Origin: Modicisalibacter ilicicola DSM 19980
GTDB lineage: Bacteria > Pseudomonadota > Gammaproteobacteria > Pseudomonadales > Halomonadaceae
Assembly (NCBI RefSeq): GCF_900128925.1
Contig: NZ_FQUJ01000016.1
Span: 17,921-81,920, forward strand
Length of the DNA stretch: 64,000 nucleotides
Direction of reading: 5' to 3'
In this document: positions 40,905 through 49,160 of the stretch, one piece after another
How positions within the stretch are numbered: the first letter of the stretch is position 1
Layout: each line of letters begins with the position of its first letter
Position numbers and translations under genes: made by a program
Notes under the pieces: model-generated
Seen by the model: only the letters and a program-made list of their open reading frames with translations
What the model was told of the DNA's origin: nothing
Database searches by the model: none

Positions 40905-43553
40905 TCAGCCGGTATTGCGCAGACCGGCGGAAATCCCCGCCATCGTCACCATCAGCGCCCGCGAAAGCTCCGGGCTGATCGCCCCGTCCGCATCGCGGTT
41001 ACGCTGCAGAAGCTCCGCCTGCAGGCCGTGCAGCGGGTCGATGTAGGGGTTGCGCACATCGATGGCCTGACGGATCAGCGGCGTATCCTCGAGCAGGGCT
41101 TCCTGGTCGAGGATCTCGAGCAGTACGCCATGCAGACGCCGCAGGCGATCGCGGAGCTGCCCTCCCAGGGCCTTGAGGGAAGGCTCGACGACCAGGCGGT
41201 GCTCGTAGTAGGCGGCGATATCGATATCGGCCTTGGCCAGCAGCATTTCGAGCATGTCGAGGTAGGTACCGAAGAACGGCCATTGGCGGCGCATCTCGCG
41301 CAGGCGTTCCAGCCCTTCTTCCTCTTCGACCCGGGTGACGAAGGCTTCGCCGCTGCCCAGCCAGGCGGGCAGCATGAGACGGGTCTGGGTCCAGGCGAAT
41401 ATCCAGGGAATCGCCCGCAGGGACTCGACACCCCCCTCCTGGCGGCGCTTGGCGGGTCGAGACCCCAGCGGCAGGCGGCTCAGGGCCCCCTCCGGGGTGA
41501 CTGCACGGAAATAGGGCACGAAGTTGGGGTCCTCGCGCACCACGCCGACGTAGGCCCGGTGGGCGATGTCCGCCAGACGGTCCATCTCCTCGCGCCAGGC
41601 CGGCTCGGGAAATGGCGGCGGCAACAGGGTGGCTTCGAGCACGGCGCAGGTGTAGATCTCCATCGAGCGCAGGGCGATGTCCGCCTGACCGAACTTGAAA
41701 CGAATCATCTCGCCTTGCTCGGTGACCCTGAGGCTGCCGTTCACCGAGCCCGGGGGCTGGGACAGGATGGCGGCATGAGCGGGCCCGCCACCCCGGCCGA
41801 CGGTGCCGCCCCGTCCATGGAACAGGGTGAGATCGACGCCGTGCCGCTTGCACACGTCGACCAGGGCTTCCTGAGCGCGATACTGGGCCCAGGCGGCCGC
41901 CAGCTGACCGGCATCCTTGGCGGAGTCGGAATAGCCGATCATCACCTCCTGGCGATCGTCGACCAGTCGCCGATAGCCGGGCAAGGCGAGAAGGCGGTCG
42001 ATGGCGTCGCCGGCACGATCGAGATCCGCGAGAGTCTCGAAGAGCGGCGCGATGGGCAGGCGCACGTCGCCACCGACTTCCTTCATCAGCAGGGCCACCG
42101 CCAGCACGTCGGAGGGCTGTGCGGCCATGGAGATCACGTAGGTTCCCAGCGCCTCGCGATGCTCCTGGGCGATGGTACGGAAGGTATCGATCACCTCCCG
42201 GGTCTCGGTGGAACACTCCCAGCGTCGGGGAATGAGCGGGCGGCGCGATTCCAGCTCCGCCAGCAGGAACGCCTGACGTCGCTCTTCATCCCACTCCCGG
42301 TAGTGCCCCAGTCCCAGGTAGTCGCTGAGTTCTTCGAACACCTGAGTATGCCGGCTGGCCTCCTGGCGGATGTCGAGCTTGGTAAGGGTGACGCCGAACA
42401 CCGCGATCCGGCGCAAGGTATCGAGCAGCACGCCATTGGCGATGCCGTTCAGTCCTACATCGCAAAGCGAGCGATAGCAGGCCAGCAGCGGCGTATAGAG
42501 CTGGTCCCGGGTTTCGATGATCGGTCCGCCATCGTAGTTGACACCATCGAGGCAGGCCTGGGCCCAGTCCCGGGTCGCCTCGACCCGGGTGATCAGGCGC
42601 TTGATCAAGGCCCGGTAGGGTTCCGCCTCGTCGCCGACTTCCGCGCGCAGCGCATTGTTGGCTTTCCACATCGACAATTCGACCTTGAGCTGGTCGAGAT
42701 CTCGCAGGTAGAGGTCGGCAGCCATCCAGCGACCCAGCAGCAACACCTCCCGGGTGACCTTGGCGGTCACGTTGGGGTTGCCGTCGCGATCGCCACCCAT
42801 CCAGGAAGCGAAGCGCAGGGGTGCCGCATCCAGCGGCAGACGCTCGCCGGTGGCATCGAGCAACAGGCTGTCGAGATCACGATGGAAATCCGGCACGGCC
42901 TGCCACAGCGAGTTTTCGATCACCGCGAAGCCCCACTTGGCCTCGTCGACCGGGGTCGGCCGTTCGTGGCGTATCTCGTCGGTGTGCCAGGCCTGGCTGA
43001 TCAGTTCCTTCAGGCGTCCATGGGCCCGGGAGGCTCTTTCCGGATAATCGACGCTGCCCTCCATCACCGTCAGGCAGTCGTCGATGGCGTCATATTTCTG
43101 GATCAGGGTTCGGCGAATGACCTCGGTGGGGTGCGCGGTGAGCACCAGCTCGACCCGCATCCCGGCCAGGGTCTCGATCAGCTGGCGAGGGCTGTGCCCG
43201 GCCTGGCGAATGCGCTCGATCAGCTCCCCGAGCACCGGTTGCGAGCCGGGCTTGTAGTCCTCGACGCGCCGAAAGCGTGCCCGGTAGTGCTGTTCGGCGA
43301 TGTTGGCGAAGTTGAGGAACTGATTGAAGGCTCGGGTCACCGGCAGCAGGTCCTGGTCAGGCAAGGCCCGCAGGTACTCGATCAACTCCCGCTGGGATTC
43401 CCCCCCTTCCTGACGCCCGCGCTTGGCCAACGCCCGGATGGTCTCGATCTTGTCGACGAAGCCGTCACCCAGGTCCTCGGCGATGGTGTGGCCCAGGCTA
43501 TCGCCCAGCACCCGCACGTTATCGCGCAGGGACGCATGCAGATCATGACTCAT
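40905..43553 (-). CDS. ppc: Phosphoenolpyruvate carboxylase
   Basis: Carboxylates PEP with bicarbonate to oxaloacetate to refill the TCA cycle. The 882 residues are full length. The first catalytic motif VLTAHPTEVIRRTL is near 137-150, followed by MGGDRDGNPNVTAKVT near 240. GYSDSAKDAGQLAAAW is near 540, and the glycine-rich loop FHGRGGTVGRGGGPAHAAILSQPPG near 580, with the C-terminal RNTG that closes the allosteric site. GAGGAGAGCAGCA precedes the ATG. The first 11 bp overlap the end of mazG, so ppc is the last gene of the cysM-rlmD-relA-mazG run, an unusual place for it. Confidence 0.96.
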   Translation of the reverse strand: MSHDLHASLRDNVRVLGDSLGHTIAEDLGDGFVDKIETIRALAKRGRQEGGESQRELIEYLRALPDQDLLPVTRAFNQFLNFANIAEQHYRARFRRVEDYKPGSQPVLGELIERIRQAGHSPRQLIETLAGMRVELVLTAHPTEVIRRTLIQKYDAIDDCLTVMEGSVDYPERASRAHGRLKELISQAWHTDEIRHERPTPVDEAKWGFAVIENSLWQAVPDFHRDLDSLLLDATGERLPLDAAPLRFASWMGGDRDGNPNVTAKVTREVLLLGRWMAADLYLRDLDQLKVELSMWKANNALRAEVGDEAEPYRALIKRLITRVEATRDWAQACLDGVNYDGGPIIETRDQLYTPLLACYRSLCDVGLNGIANGVLLDTLRRIAVFGVTLTKLDIRQEASRHTQVFEELSDYLGLGHYREWDEERRQAFLLAELESRRPLIPRRWECSTETREVIDTFRTIAQEHREALGTYVISMAAQPSDVLAVALLMKEVGGDVRLPIAPLFETLADLDRAGDAIDRLLALPGYRRLVDDRQEVMIGYSDSAKDAGQLAAAWAQYRAQEALVDVCKRHGVDLTLFHGRGGTVGRGGGPAHAAILSQPPGSVNGSLRVTEQGEMIRFKFGQADIALRSMEIYTCAVLEATLLPPPFPEPAWREEMDRLADIAHRAYVGVVREDPNFVPYFRAVTPEGALSRLPLGSRPAKRRQEGGVESLRAIPWIFAWTQTRLMLPAWLGSGEAFVTRVEEEEGLERLREMRRQWPFFGTYLDMLEMLLAKADIDIAAYYEHRLVVEPSLKALGGQLRDRLRRLHGVLLEILDQEALLEDTPLIRQAIDVRNPYIDPLHGLQAELLQRNRDADGAISPELSRALMVTMAGISAGLRNTG

Positions 43554-44415
43554 TGCTGCTCTCCTCGCTGCGGTTCCGCCCGCATTCTAGACGTTTGGCG
43601 TCGTTCCAGTGACGATCCATCTCTGCCAGGTCGACCTCCTCGAACGTTCGTCCCGAACTGGCCAAGCCCTGCTCGACATGGGCGAAGCGTCGCTCGAACT
43701 TGCCATTGGTGGCCCGCAGCGCCTGCTCCGGGTCGATCTTCAGGCGTCGCGCGAGATTGACCACCGCGAACAGCAGGTCGCCCACCTCGTCATGCAGATG
43801 CTCCTCGTCGCCAGCGACCAGGGCCTCCTCGACCTCGCCGAGTTCCTCCCGAATCTTGGCCATCACGCCGTCGGTATCGGGCCAGTCGAAACCGACCCGC
43901 GAGGCGCGCCTGGTCAACTTGGCCGCTCGTGTCAGTGCCGGCAGCCCCGGTGGGATGTCGGCAAGAACCGAAACCGTTTCAGGGTCGTTCCCTCCTTCAC
44001 GCTCCTCGGCCTTGAGTCGTTCCCAGTTCGAGTTCACCCGGGCCGTCTCGACATCGGCGGCACTCACCCCCTGGCGACGCGAGTCCAGGGTGCCATCCGG
44101 GAACACATGGGGGTGACGCCTGAGCATCTTGGTCACCAGCGTGTCGATCACGTCATGGAAATCGAAACGCGCCTCCTCGCGAGCGAACTGACTGTAGTAG
44201 ACGACCTGGAACAGCAGGTCGCCGAGCTCGCCGGGCAGTTCGTCGAAGGCGCGGCGTTCGATGGCATCGGCCACCTCGTAGGCTTCCTCGAGAGTATGCG
44301 GCACGATGGAGTTCCAGTCCTGCTTGACGTCCCACGGGCAGCCCTGCTCAGGATCGCGCAGCACCGCCATCAAGGTGAGCAGATCCTCGAGGCCGTGGTG
44401 GGGAAGCTCTTTCAT
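43543..44415 (-). CDS. mazG: Nucleoside triphosphate pyrophosphohydrolase MazG
   Basis: A 290-residue tandem MazG-domain protein that hydrolyses NTPs and dNTPs to monophosphates, and in E. coli lowers ppGpp effects during starvation. The first domain has the diagnostic CPWDVKQDWNSIVPHTLEEAYEVADAI (residues about 21-47) with metal-ligand EExxE and ELGDLLFQVV near 63. The second has EELGEVEEAL and HDEVGDLLFAVVNLARRL near 210. It overlaps relA by 4 bp (ATGA) upstream and ppc by 11 bp downstream. The relA-mazG pairing is conserved in gammaproteobacteria. Confidence 0.93.
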   Translation of the reverse strand: MKELPHHGLEDLLTLMAVLRDPEQGCPWDVKQDWNSIVPHTLEEAYEVADAIERRAFDELPGELGDLLFQVVYYSQFAREEARFDFHDVIDTLVTKMLRRHPHVFPDGTLDSRRQGVSAADVETARVNSNWERLKAEEREGGNDPETVSVLADIPPGLPALTRAAKLTRRASRVGFDWPDTDGVMAKIREELGEVEEALVAGDEEHLHDEVGDLLFAVVNLARRLKIDPEQALRATNGKFERRFAHVEQGLASSGRTFEEVDLAEMDRHWNDAKRLECGRNRSEESSNES

Positions 44416-46676
44416 GAACGCACTCTCTTCTTTTTTCCGGCACCGTCGCGCAGGCGCTTGATATCGACGACGTTGGGCAACTGCTGGATGCGCGAGAAGA
44501 TGCGTCCCAACGACTCCAGGCTCTCGACTTCCAGCGTGATCTTCAGCCGAGCGAGATTGTCGCTCTTGTTGGTGAGCGTGTTGATCGCCAGAACGTTGGT
44601 CCGGTCGTGGCTCAGCACCTGAATCACGTCACGCAGAAGTCCCGAGCGATCCCAGGCCTCGATCTCGATGTCCACCGGGTACCTGCTGTGGGCCTGGCTT
44701 CCCCACTCGACATCGACGATGCGTCCTGGCTCTTCACTGCGCAGCTGCAGGATGTTCGGACAGTCCTGACGATGGACGGTGACCCCCCGCCCCTGGGTGA
44801 TGTAGCCGATGATCTGGTCGCCGGGCACCGGGTGACAACAGTTGGCCATGGCCGTCTTGAGATTGCCGACGCCCAGCACGGTGATGCCGTCGTCCTTGTT
44901 GCTGGGCGGCTTGGGTTTGGTCAGCAGGCGGTCGAGCTGCTCCGTGTCGTCACTGTCGCCGAACAGTTGCTGGGCCTGGTGCAGCACCTGGCCGATACGC
45001 AGATCGCCCGCGCCGATGGCGGCATACATGTCGTCCGGGGTCTTGTAGTTGACGGCCTTGGCCAGGGCGGGGAGATCGACCCCCTCGACCCCCAGGCGCT
45101 TGAACTCCTTCTCGAACAGCGCCCGCCCCTCCTCCAGGTTCTGGTCGCGCGCCTGATGCTTGAACCAGGCCTGGATCTTGGAGCGCGCCCGGGAGGTCTT
45201 GACGTAGCCGAGACTGGGGTTGAGCCAATCGCGACTCGGCCCTCCCCGGGTGGCGGTGAGGATCTCGACCTGATGCCCGGTCTTGAGCCGGTAGGTCAAA
45301 GGCACGATACGACCGTTGATCTTGGCGCCACGGCAGCGGTGGCCGACCTCGGTATGCACGCGATAGGCGAAGTCGATGGGTGTGGCCACTCGCGGCAGGT
45401 CGATGACATGCCCCTCGGGCGTGAAGACATAGATACGGTCCGGCGCCACATCGCTGGACAACCCTTCCCGAAGGTCGCCCAGATCGCCGACCTCGTCCTG
45501 CCATTCGAGTACCTGCCGCAACCAGGCGATCTTCTCTTCGTAGCCCCGGCTCTTGCCCCCCACCTCATGGCCCTTGTAACGCCAGTGGGCACAGACGCCG
45601 AGCTCGGCATCCTCGTGCATCGCGAAGGTGCGTATCTGAATCTCCAGCACCTTGTTCTCCGGCCCGATCAGGGCCGTGTGCAGCGACTGGTAGCCGTTCT
45701 TCTTGGGGTTGGCGATATAGTCGTCGAACTCGTTGGGGACGTGATGCCAGCGCGAATGCACGATGCCCAGGGCGGCATAGCAGTCGGCCACTTCCGGCAC
45801 CAGGATGCGCACGGCGCGCACATCGTAGACCTGGGAAAAGTCGATGTGCTTGCGCTTCATCTTGCGCCAGATCGAATAGATGTGCTTGGCCCGACCATCC
45901 ACTTGATAGCGGGTGATGCCCTGTTGCTCGAGCAACCCTTCGAGGGTCGTCACCACCTCCTTGATGTAGCGGTCTCGGTCGAGGCGCTTCTCCGCCAGCA
46001 TCGTGGCGATGGCCTTGTAGTCCTCTTCATGGAGATAGCGAAATGACAGATCCTCGAGCTCCCACTTGAGGTGACCGATGCCCAGGCGGTGGGCCAGCGG
46101 CGCATAGATGTCGAAGACTTCCCGTGCCACCTGGAGGCGTTTTTCCCGCGGGGCTTCCCGGACCTGGCGCAGGGCACAGGTCCGCTCCGCGATCTTGATC
46201 AGGGCGACACGCACGTCGTCGATCATGGTGACCAGCATCTTGCGCAGGTTGTCCTGCTGGTTGTGCTGGGAGAGGCCGTGGCTTGGCGCTTGCTGCTGAC
46301 TGATCGCCGCCATGGAGAGCACGCCATCGATCAGCTTGGCCACTTCGCCGCCGAAGCGCTTTTCGACGCCTTCGACGCTGATCCTGCCCTCGCGCACCGC
46401 CCGATAGAGGACGGCGGCCTCCAGGGTTTCCTGGTCGAGCTTGAGTTCCCCCAGGATATCGGCCATTTCCAGGCCGGTGCGAAAGCTCGAGCCGTTCTCC
46501 ATCCATGCCTTGTGCGGTTTTTCCGCCGTGCGGGCCAGATGATCGGCCAGCTCGCACACGGCGCGCATCTCGTCGACATCCCTGAGCGCCACATCGTCTT
46601 CCAGACGCTCCAGCCAGAGTGAGATATCGACATTCCCGGTATTGGTCAGTGGCTGATCTTCGCGAACCTTGACCAT
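44412..46676 (-). CDS. relA: (p)ppGpp synthetase RelA
   Basis: The ribosome-associated stringent-response synthetase, 754 residues. The N-terminal HD domain is degenerate: AAVLYRAVREGRIS stands where SpoT-type proteins keep HDVIED, as expected for a hydrolase-dead RelA. The synthetase domain carries YDVRAVRILVPEVADCYAALGIVHSRW near 300 and NPKKNGYQSLHTAL near 335. TGS (VFTPEGHVIDLPRVATPIDFAYRVH near 425), zinc-finger/CC (NCCHPVPGDQIIGY near 620) and C-terminal ACT domains follow. The frame is open more than 200 codons upstream inside rlmD, but the ATG at 46676 with GGGAGAAGAGCACC is the real start. Confidence 0.95.
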   Translation of the reverse strand: MVKVREDQPLTNTGNVDISLWLERLEDDVALRDVDEMRAVCELADHLARTAEKPHKAWMENGSSFRTGLEMADILGELKLDQETLEAAVLYRAVREGRISVEGVEKRFGGEVAKLIDGVLSMAAISQQQAPSHGLSQHNQQDNLRKMLVTMIDDVRVALIKIAERTCALRQVREAPREKRLQVAREVFDIYAPLAHRLGIGHLKWELEDLSFRYLHEEDYKAIATMLAEKRLDRDRYIKEVVTTLEGLLEQQGITRYQVDGRAKHIYSIWRKMKRKHIDFSQVYDVRAVRILVPEVADCYAALGIVHSRWHHVPNEFDDYIANPKKNGYQSLHTALIGPENKVLEIQIRTFAMHEDAELGVCAHWRYKGHEVGGKSRGYEEKIAWLRQVLEWQDEVGDLGDLREGLSSDVAPDRIYVFTPEGHVIDLPRVATPIDFAYRVHTEVGHRCRGAKINGRIVPLTYRLKTGHQVEILTATRGGPSRDWLNPSLGYVKTSRARSKIQAWFKHQARDQNLEEGRALFEKEFKRLGVEGVDLPALAKAVNYKTPDDMYAAIGAGDLRIGQVLHQAQQLFGDSDDTEQLDRLLTKPKPPSNKDDGITVLGVGNLKTAMANCCHPVPGDQIIGYITQGRGVTVHRQDCPNILQLRSEEPGRIVDVEWGSQAHSRYPVDIEIEAWDRSGLLRDVIQVLSHDRTNVLAINTLTNKSDNLARLKITLEVESLESLGRIFSRIQQLPNVVDIKRLRDGAGKKKRVRS

Positions 46677-46708
46677 GGTGCTCTTCTCCCTGGCGTCGTT
46701 CGTGGTAT

Positions 46709-48100
46709 TTAAGGAGCGTGCTGGAACGATTCGCGCTCGAACAGCAGTGCCGCTTCGAGGTGTGCGGTCTGCACGAACATGTCGACCACGGCGGCTCGGG
46801 TGATGCGATAGCCGGCCTGCACCAGATGGGCCGCATCCCGTGCCAGGGTGGCCGGATCGCAGGAGACGTACAGAATCCGCGCCACCCGGCTCGTCGCCAG
46901 GGCGCGGCATGTGGCCTCCGCCCCGCCTCGCGGGGGGTCGAGCACGACGATATCGGGTAGCGGTTCGAGGGACGGGGGCTGATTCAGATCCCCCGTGTGC
47001 GACTCGATGTTCTTCAGACCATTGCGGCGGGCATTGTCCTGCAGTCGTTTCACCATCGTCGTGCTCCCCTCCACGCTGATGACCCGAGCCACGTGGGGTG
47101 CCAGTGCCAGCGTGAAATTCCCGGTACCGGCAAACAGATCCAGCACACGATCGCCGCTCGCCGGAGCGAGCCAATCGAGGGCCGTGGCAACCAGCGACTG
47201 GTTGGCTTCGGCGTTGACCTGGAGAAAGTCGCCCGGCGCAAACTCCAGCTCGAGATGCCTTTGGCCACTCTTCAGGGTATAGCTCAGGCGCGGCACTTTG
47301 CCGACCCACTGGAGCTCGGGTTGCTCACGCCCCCGCAGGAAGGCCAGCGACAACCGATGAGTGTCGGCCCATTGCCGCCAGCGGCGGGCATCGACGGGAT
47401 CCGCACGCAACTGGCGCACCACGACGGCAACGGCCTCGTCACCGGCTAGCAGTTCGATATGCCCTACCTGTCGCGGCGCCTGGAGGGCATCCAGGCACTC
47501 ACGCAGCGGGGTCAGCAGCCCCGCCAGTTCCGGCACCAGGATCGGGCAGTCGCGAATGTCGACCAGATGGCGACTGCCTCGGGCCCGGAAGCCGAGATGC
47601 ACCTCCCCCTTGGCATCGACCTTGACCCCGAGTCGAGCGCGACGCCGATAGTCGAATGCTTCCCCGCCGAGTAGCCTCGGCGATACCTCGAGGGACACGC
47701 CCTGGCGGGCCAGCTGGTCGATCAGCACCTCGCGCTTGTGCTCGCGCTGGGCCTGCAAGGCCAGATGCTGCAGGTCGCAACCACCGCATTGGGCGTAATG
47801 GGGGCAAGGAGGCGATATACGCTCGGCGGAAGGCACCAGCAGCTCACGCAGGTGGGCTTCATCGAAGCGCTTGCGGCTGCGATGGATGGCCACCCTGACC
47901 CGTTCCCCGGGCAATGCCTGGGCCACGAACACGGTCTTGCCCGATGCATCGCGGGCAATGCCGCGACCATCATGGGCCAGGCGCAGGATGGTCAGCTCGT
48001 CCGGGCTCGAGTCTGCCGCCTCGGCTTCCGGACCGGATGATGCGCGGGAAACACGCAGCCCAGGCGCCCTGGCGGCGCGCCGTCTACCCAGCATGCCCAT
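46709..48100 (-). CDS. rlmD: 23S rRNA (uracil-1939-C5) methyltransferase RlmD (RumA)
   Basis: A SAM-dependent m5U methyltransferase with an iron-sulfur cluster, 463 residues. A short basic N-terminal extension is followed by a TRAM domain, then the cluster cysteines in CPHYAQCGGCDLQH near 98-111. The SAM motif VLDLFAGTGNFTLALA is near 325, and the catalytic cysteine sits in YVSCDPATLARD near 415. It lies between cysM (2 bp upstream) and relA (32 bp downstream), an order shared with Pseudomonas. The frame's N-terminus (MGMLGRRRAARAPG) leaves the exact start slightly uncertain. Confidence 0.92.
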   Translation of the reverse strand: MGMLGRRRAARAPGLRVSRASSGPEAEAADSSPDELTILRLAHDGRGIARDASGKTVFVAQALPGERVRVAIHRSRKRFDEAHLRELLVPSAERISPPCPHYAQCGGCDLQHLALQAQREHKREVLIDQLARQGVSLEVSPRLLGGEAFDYRRRARLGVKVDAKGEVHLGFRARGSRHLVDIRDCPILVPELAGLLTPLRECLDALQAPRQVGHIELLAGDEAVAVVVRQLRADPVDARRWRQWADTHRLSLAFLRGREQPELQWVGKVPRLSYTLKSGQRHLELEFAPGDFLQVNAEANQSLVATALDWLAPASGDRVLDLFAGTGNFTLALAPHVARVISVEGSTTMVKRLQDNARRNGLKNIESHTGDLNQPPSLEPLPDIVVLDPPRGGAEATCRALATSRVARILYVSCDPATLARDAAHLVQAGYRITRAAVVDMFVQTAHLEAALLFERESFQHAP

Positions 48101-48102
48101 CG

Positions 48103-48999
48103 TCAGACTCCCGGCGCGAAGAGGCCCGTCGACAGGTAGCGGTCACCGCGGTCGCAGACGATGAAGACGATTACCGCATTCTCGACCTGCTCGGCGACGC
48201 GCAGCGCCCCGGCCAGGGAGCCGCCCGAGGAGACACCTGCCAGAATGCCTTCCTCGCGGGCCAGGCGACGCATGTGCTCCTCGGCTTCCTGCTGGCCGAT
48301 GTCCAGCACGCTGTCCACCCGGGAAGCGTCGAAGATCCTCGGCAGGTAGGCCTCGGGCCAGCGGCGGATGCCGGCGATGCTGGCCCCATCCTCGGGCTGC
48401 AGGCCCACGATGCGGATGTCGGGATTGCGCTCCTTGAGAAAGCGGGAGACACCCATGATCGTGCCGGTGGTCCCCATGGAACTGATGAAGTGGGTGATCG
48501 TGCCTTCGGTCTGCCGCCACAGTTCAGGGCCGGTCGTGCGGTAGTGCGACAAGGGGTTGTCCGGGTTGGCAAACTGATCCAGGGGCTTGCCCTCGCCCCG
48601 CTCGATCATGTTCTGGGCGAGGTCCCGGGCGCCCTCCATGCCCGCCTCCTTGGAGACGGTCACCAGCTCGGCGCCATAGGCGGCCATGGCCTGCTTGCGT
48701 TCGCTCGAAGCGTTGTCGGGCATGATCAGTACCATGCGATACCCCTTGATGGCTGCCGCCATGGCCAGGGCAATGCCGGTATTGCCCGAGGTCGCCTCGA
48801 TCAGCGTGTCTCCCGCGGCGATATCGCCTCTGGCCTCGGCCTCGCTGATCATCGACAGGGCCGGACGATCCTTCACGGAGCCGGCCGGGTTGTTCCCTTC
48901 CAGCTTGGCCAGGAGTGTATTGTTGTGACCGGCGTTGATACGCTGCAGACGCACGAGCGGCGTATTGCCGACCACACCTTCGAGGGTATGAAATTGCAT
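48103..48999 (-). CDS. cysM: Cysteine synthase B (O-acetylserine sulfhydrylase)
   Basis: PLP-dependent enzyme making cysteine (or S-sulfocysteine) from O-acetylserine. It has 298 residues. The N-terminus FHTLEGVVGNTPLVRLQRI and the PLP-lysine segment GNNPAGSVKDRPAL (lysine near residue 42) are CysM/CysK hallmarks. EATSGNTGIALAMAAAIKGY is near 69, the phosphate-binding GTTGTIMGVSRFL near 173, and SSGGSLAGAL near 253. The short AEEHMRRLAREEG region fits CysM rather than CysK. The start at 48999 follows AAGGATGGTCC; the open frame upstream runs into the divergent barA promoter region. It is the first gene of the run ending in ppc. Confidence 0.94.
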   Translation of the reverse strand: MQFHTLEGVVGNTPLVRLQRINAGHNNTLLAKLEGNNPAGSVKDRPALSMISEAEARGDIAAGDTLIEATSGNTGIALAMAAAIKGYRMVLIMPDNASSERKQAMAAYGAELVTVSKEAGMEGARDLAQNMIERGEGKPLDQFANPDNPLSHYRTTGPELWRQTEGTITHFISSMGTTGTIMGVSRFLKERNPDIRIVGLQPEDGASIAGIRRWPEAYLPRIFDASRVDSVLDIGQQEAEEHMRRLAREEGILAGVSSGGSLAGALRVAEQVENAVIVFIVCDRGDRYLSTGLFAPGV

Positions 49000-49160
49000 G
49001 GGACCATCCTTCTGACGGCGGGAGACATGCCGCCACCGTCGGGTAAAAGACTGACTATCGACCACTGTCGCCTGCATTATATCCGTGCCGACCGTCACTG
49101 GACAGGCGGCCCCCGCGGATGTGCGATACTGCCTTGCCAGGTTCACCGCCGGACACTGCC

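Noticed and set aside
40854-43760. A 968-codon plus-strand open frame opposite ppc
   Set aside because: Antisense shadow of ppc, which shows all catalytic motifs on the other strand.
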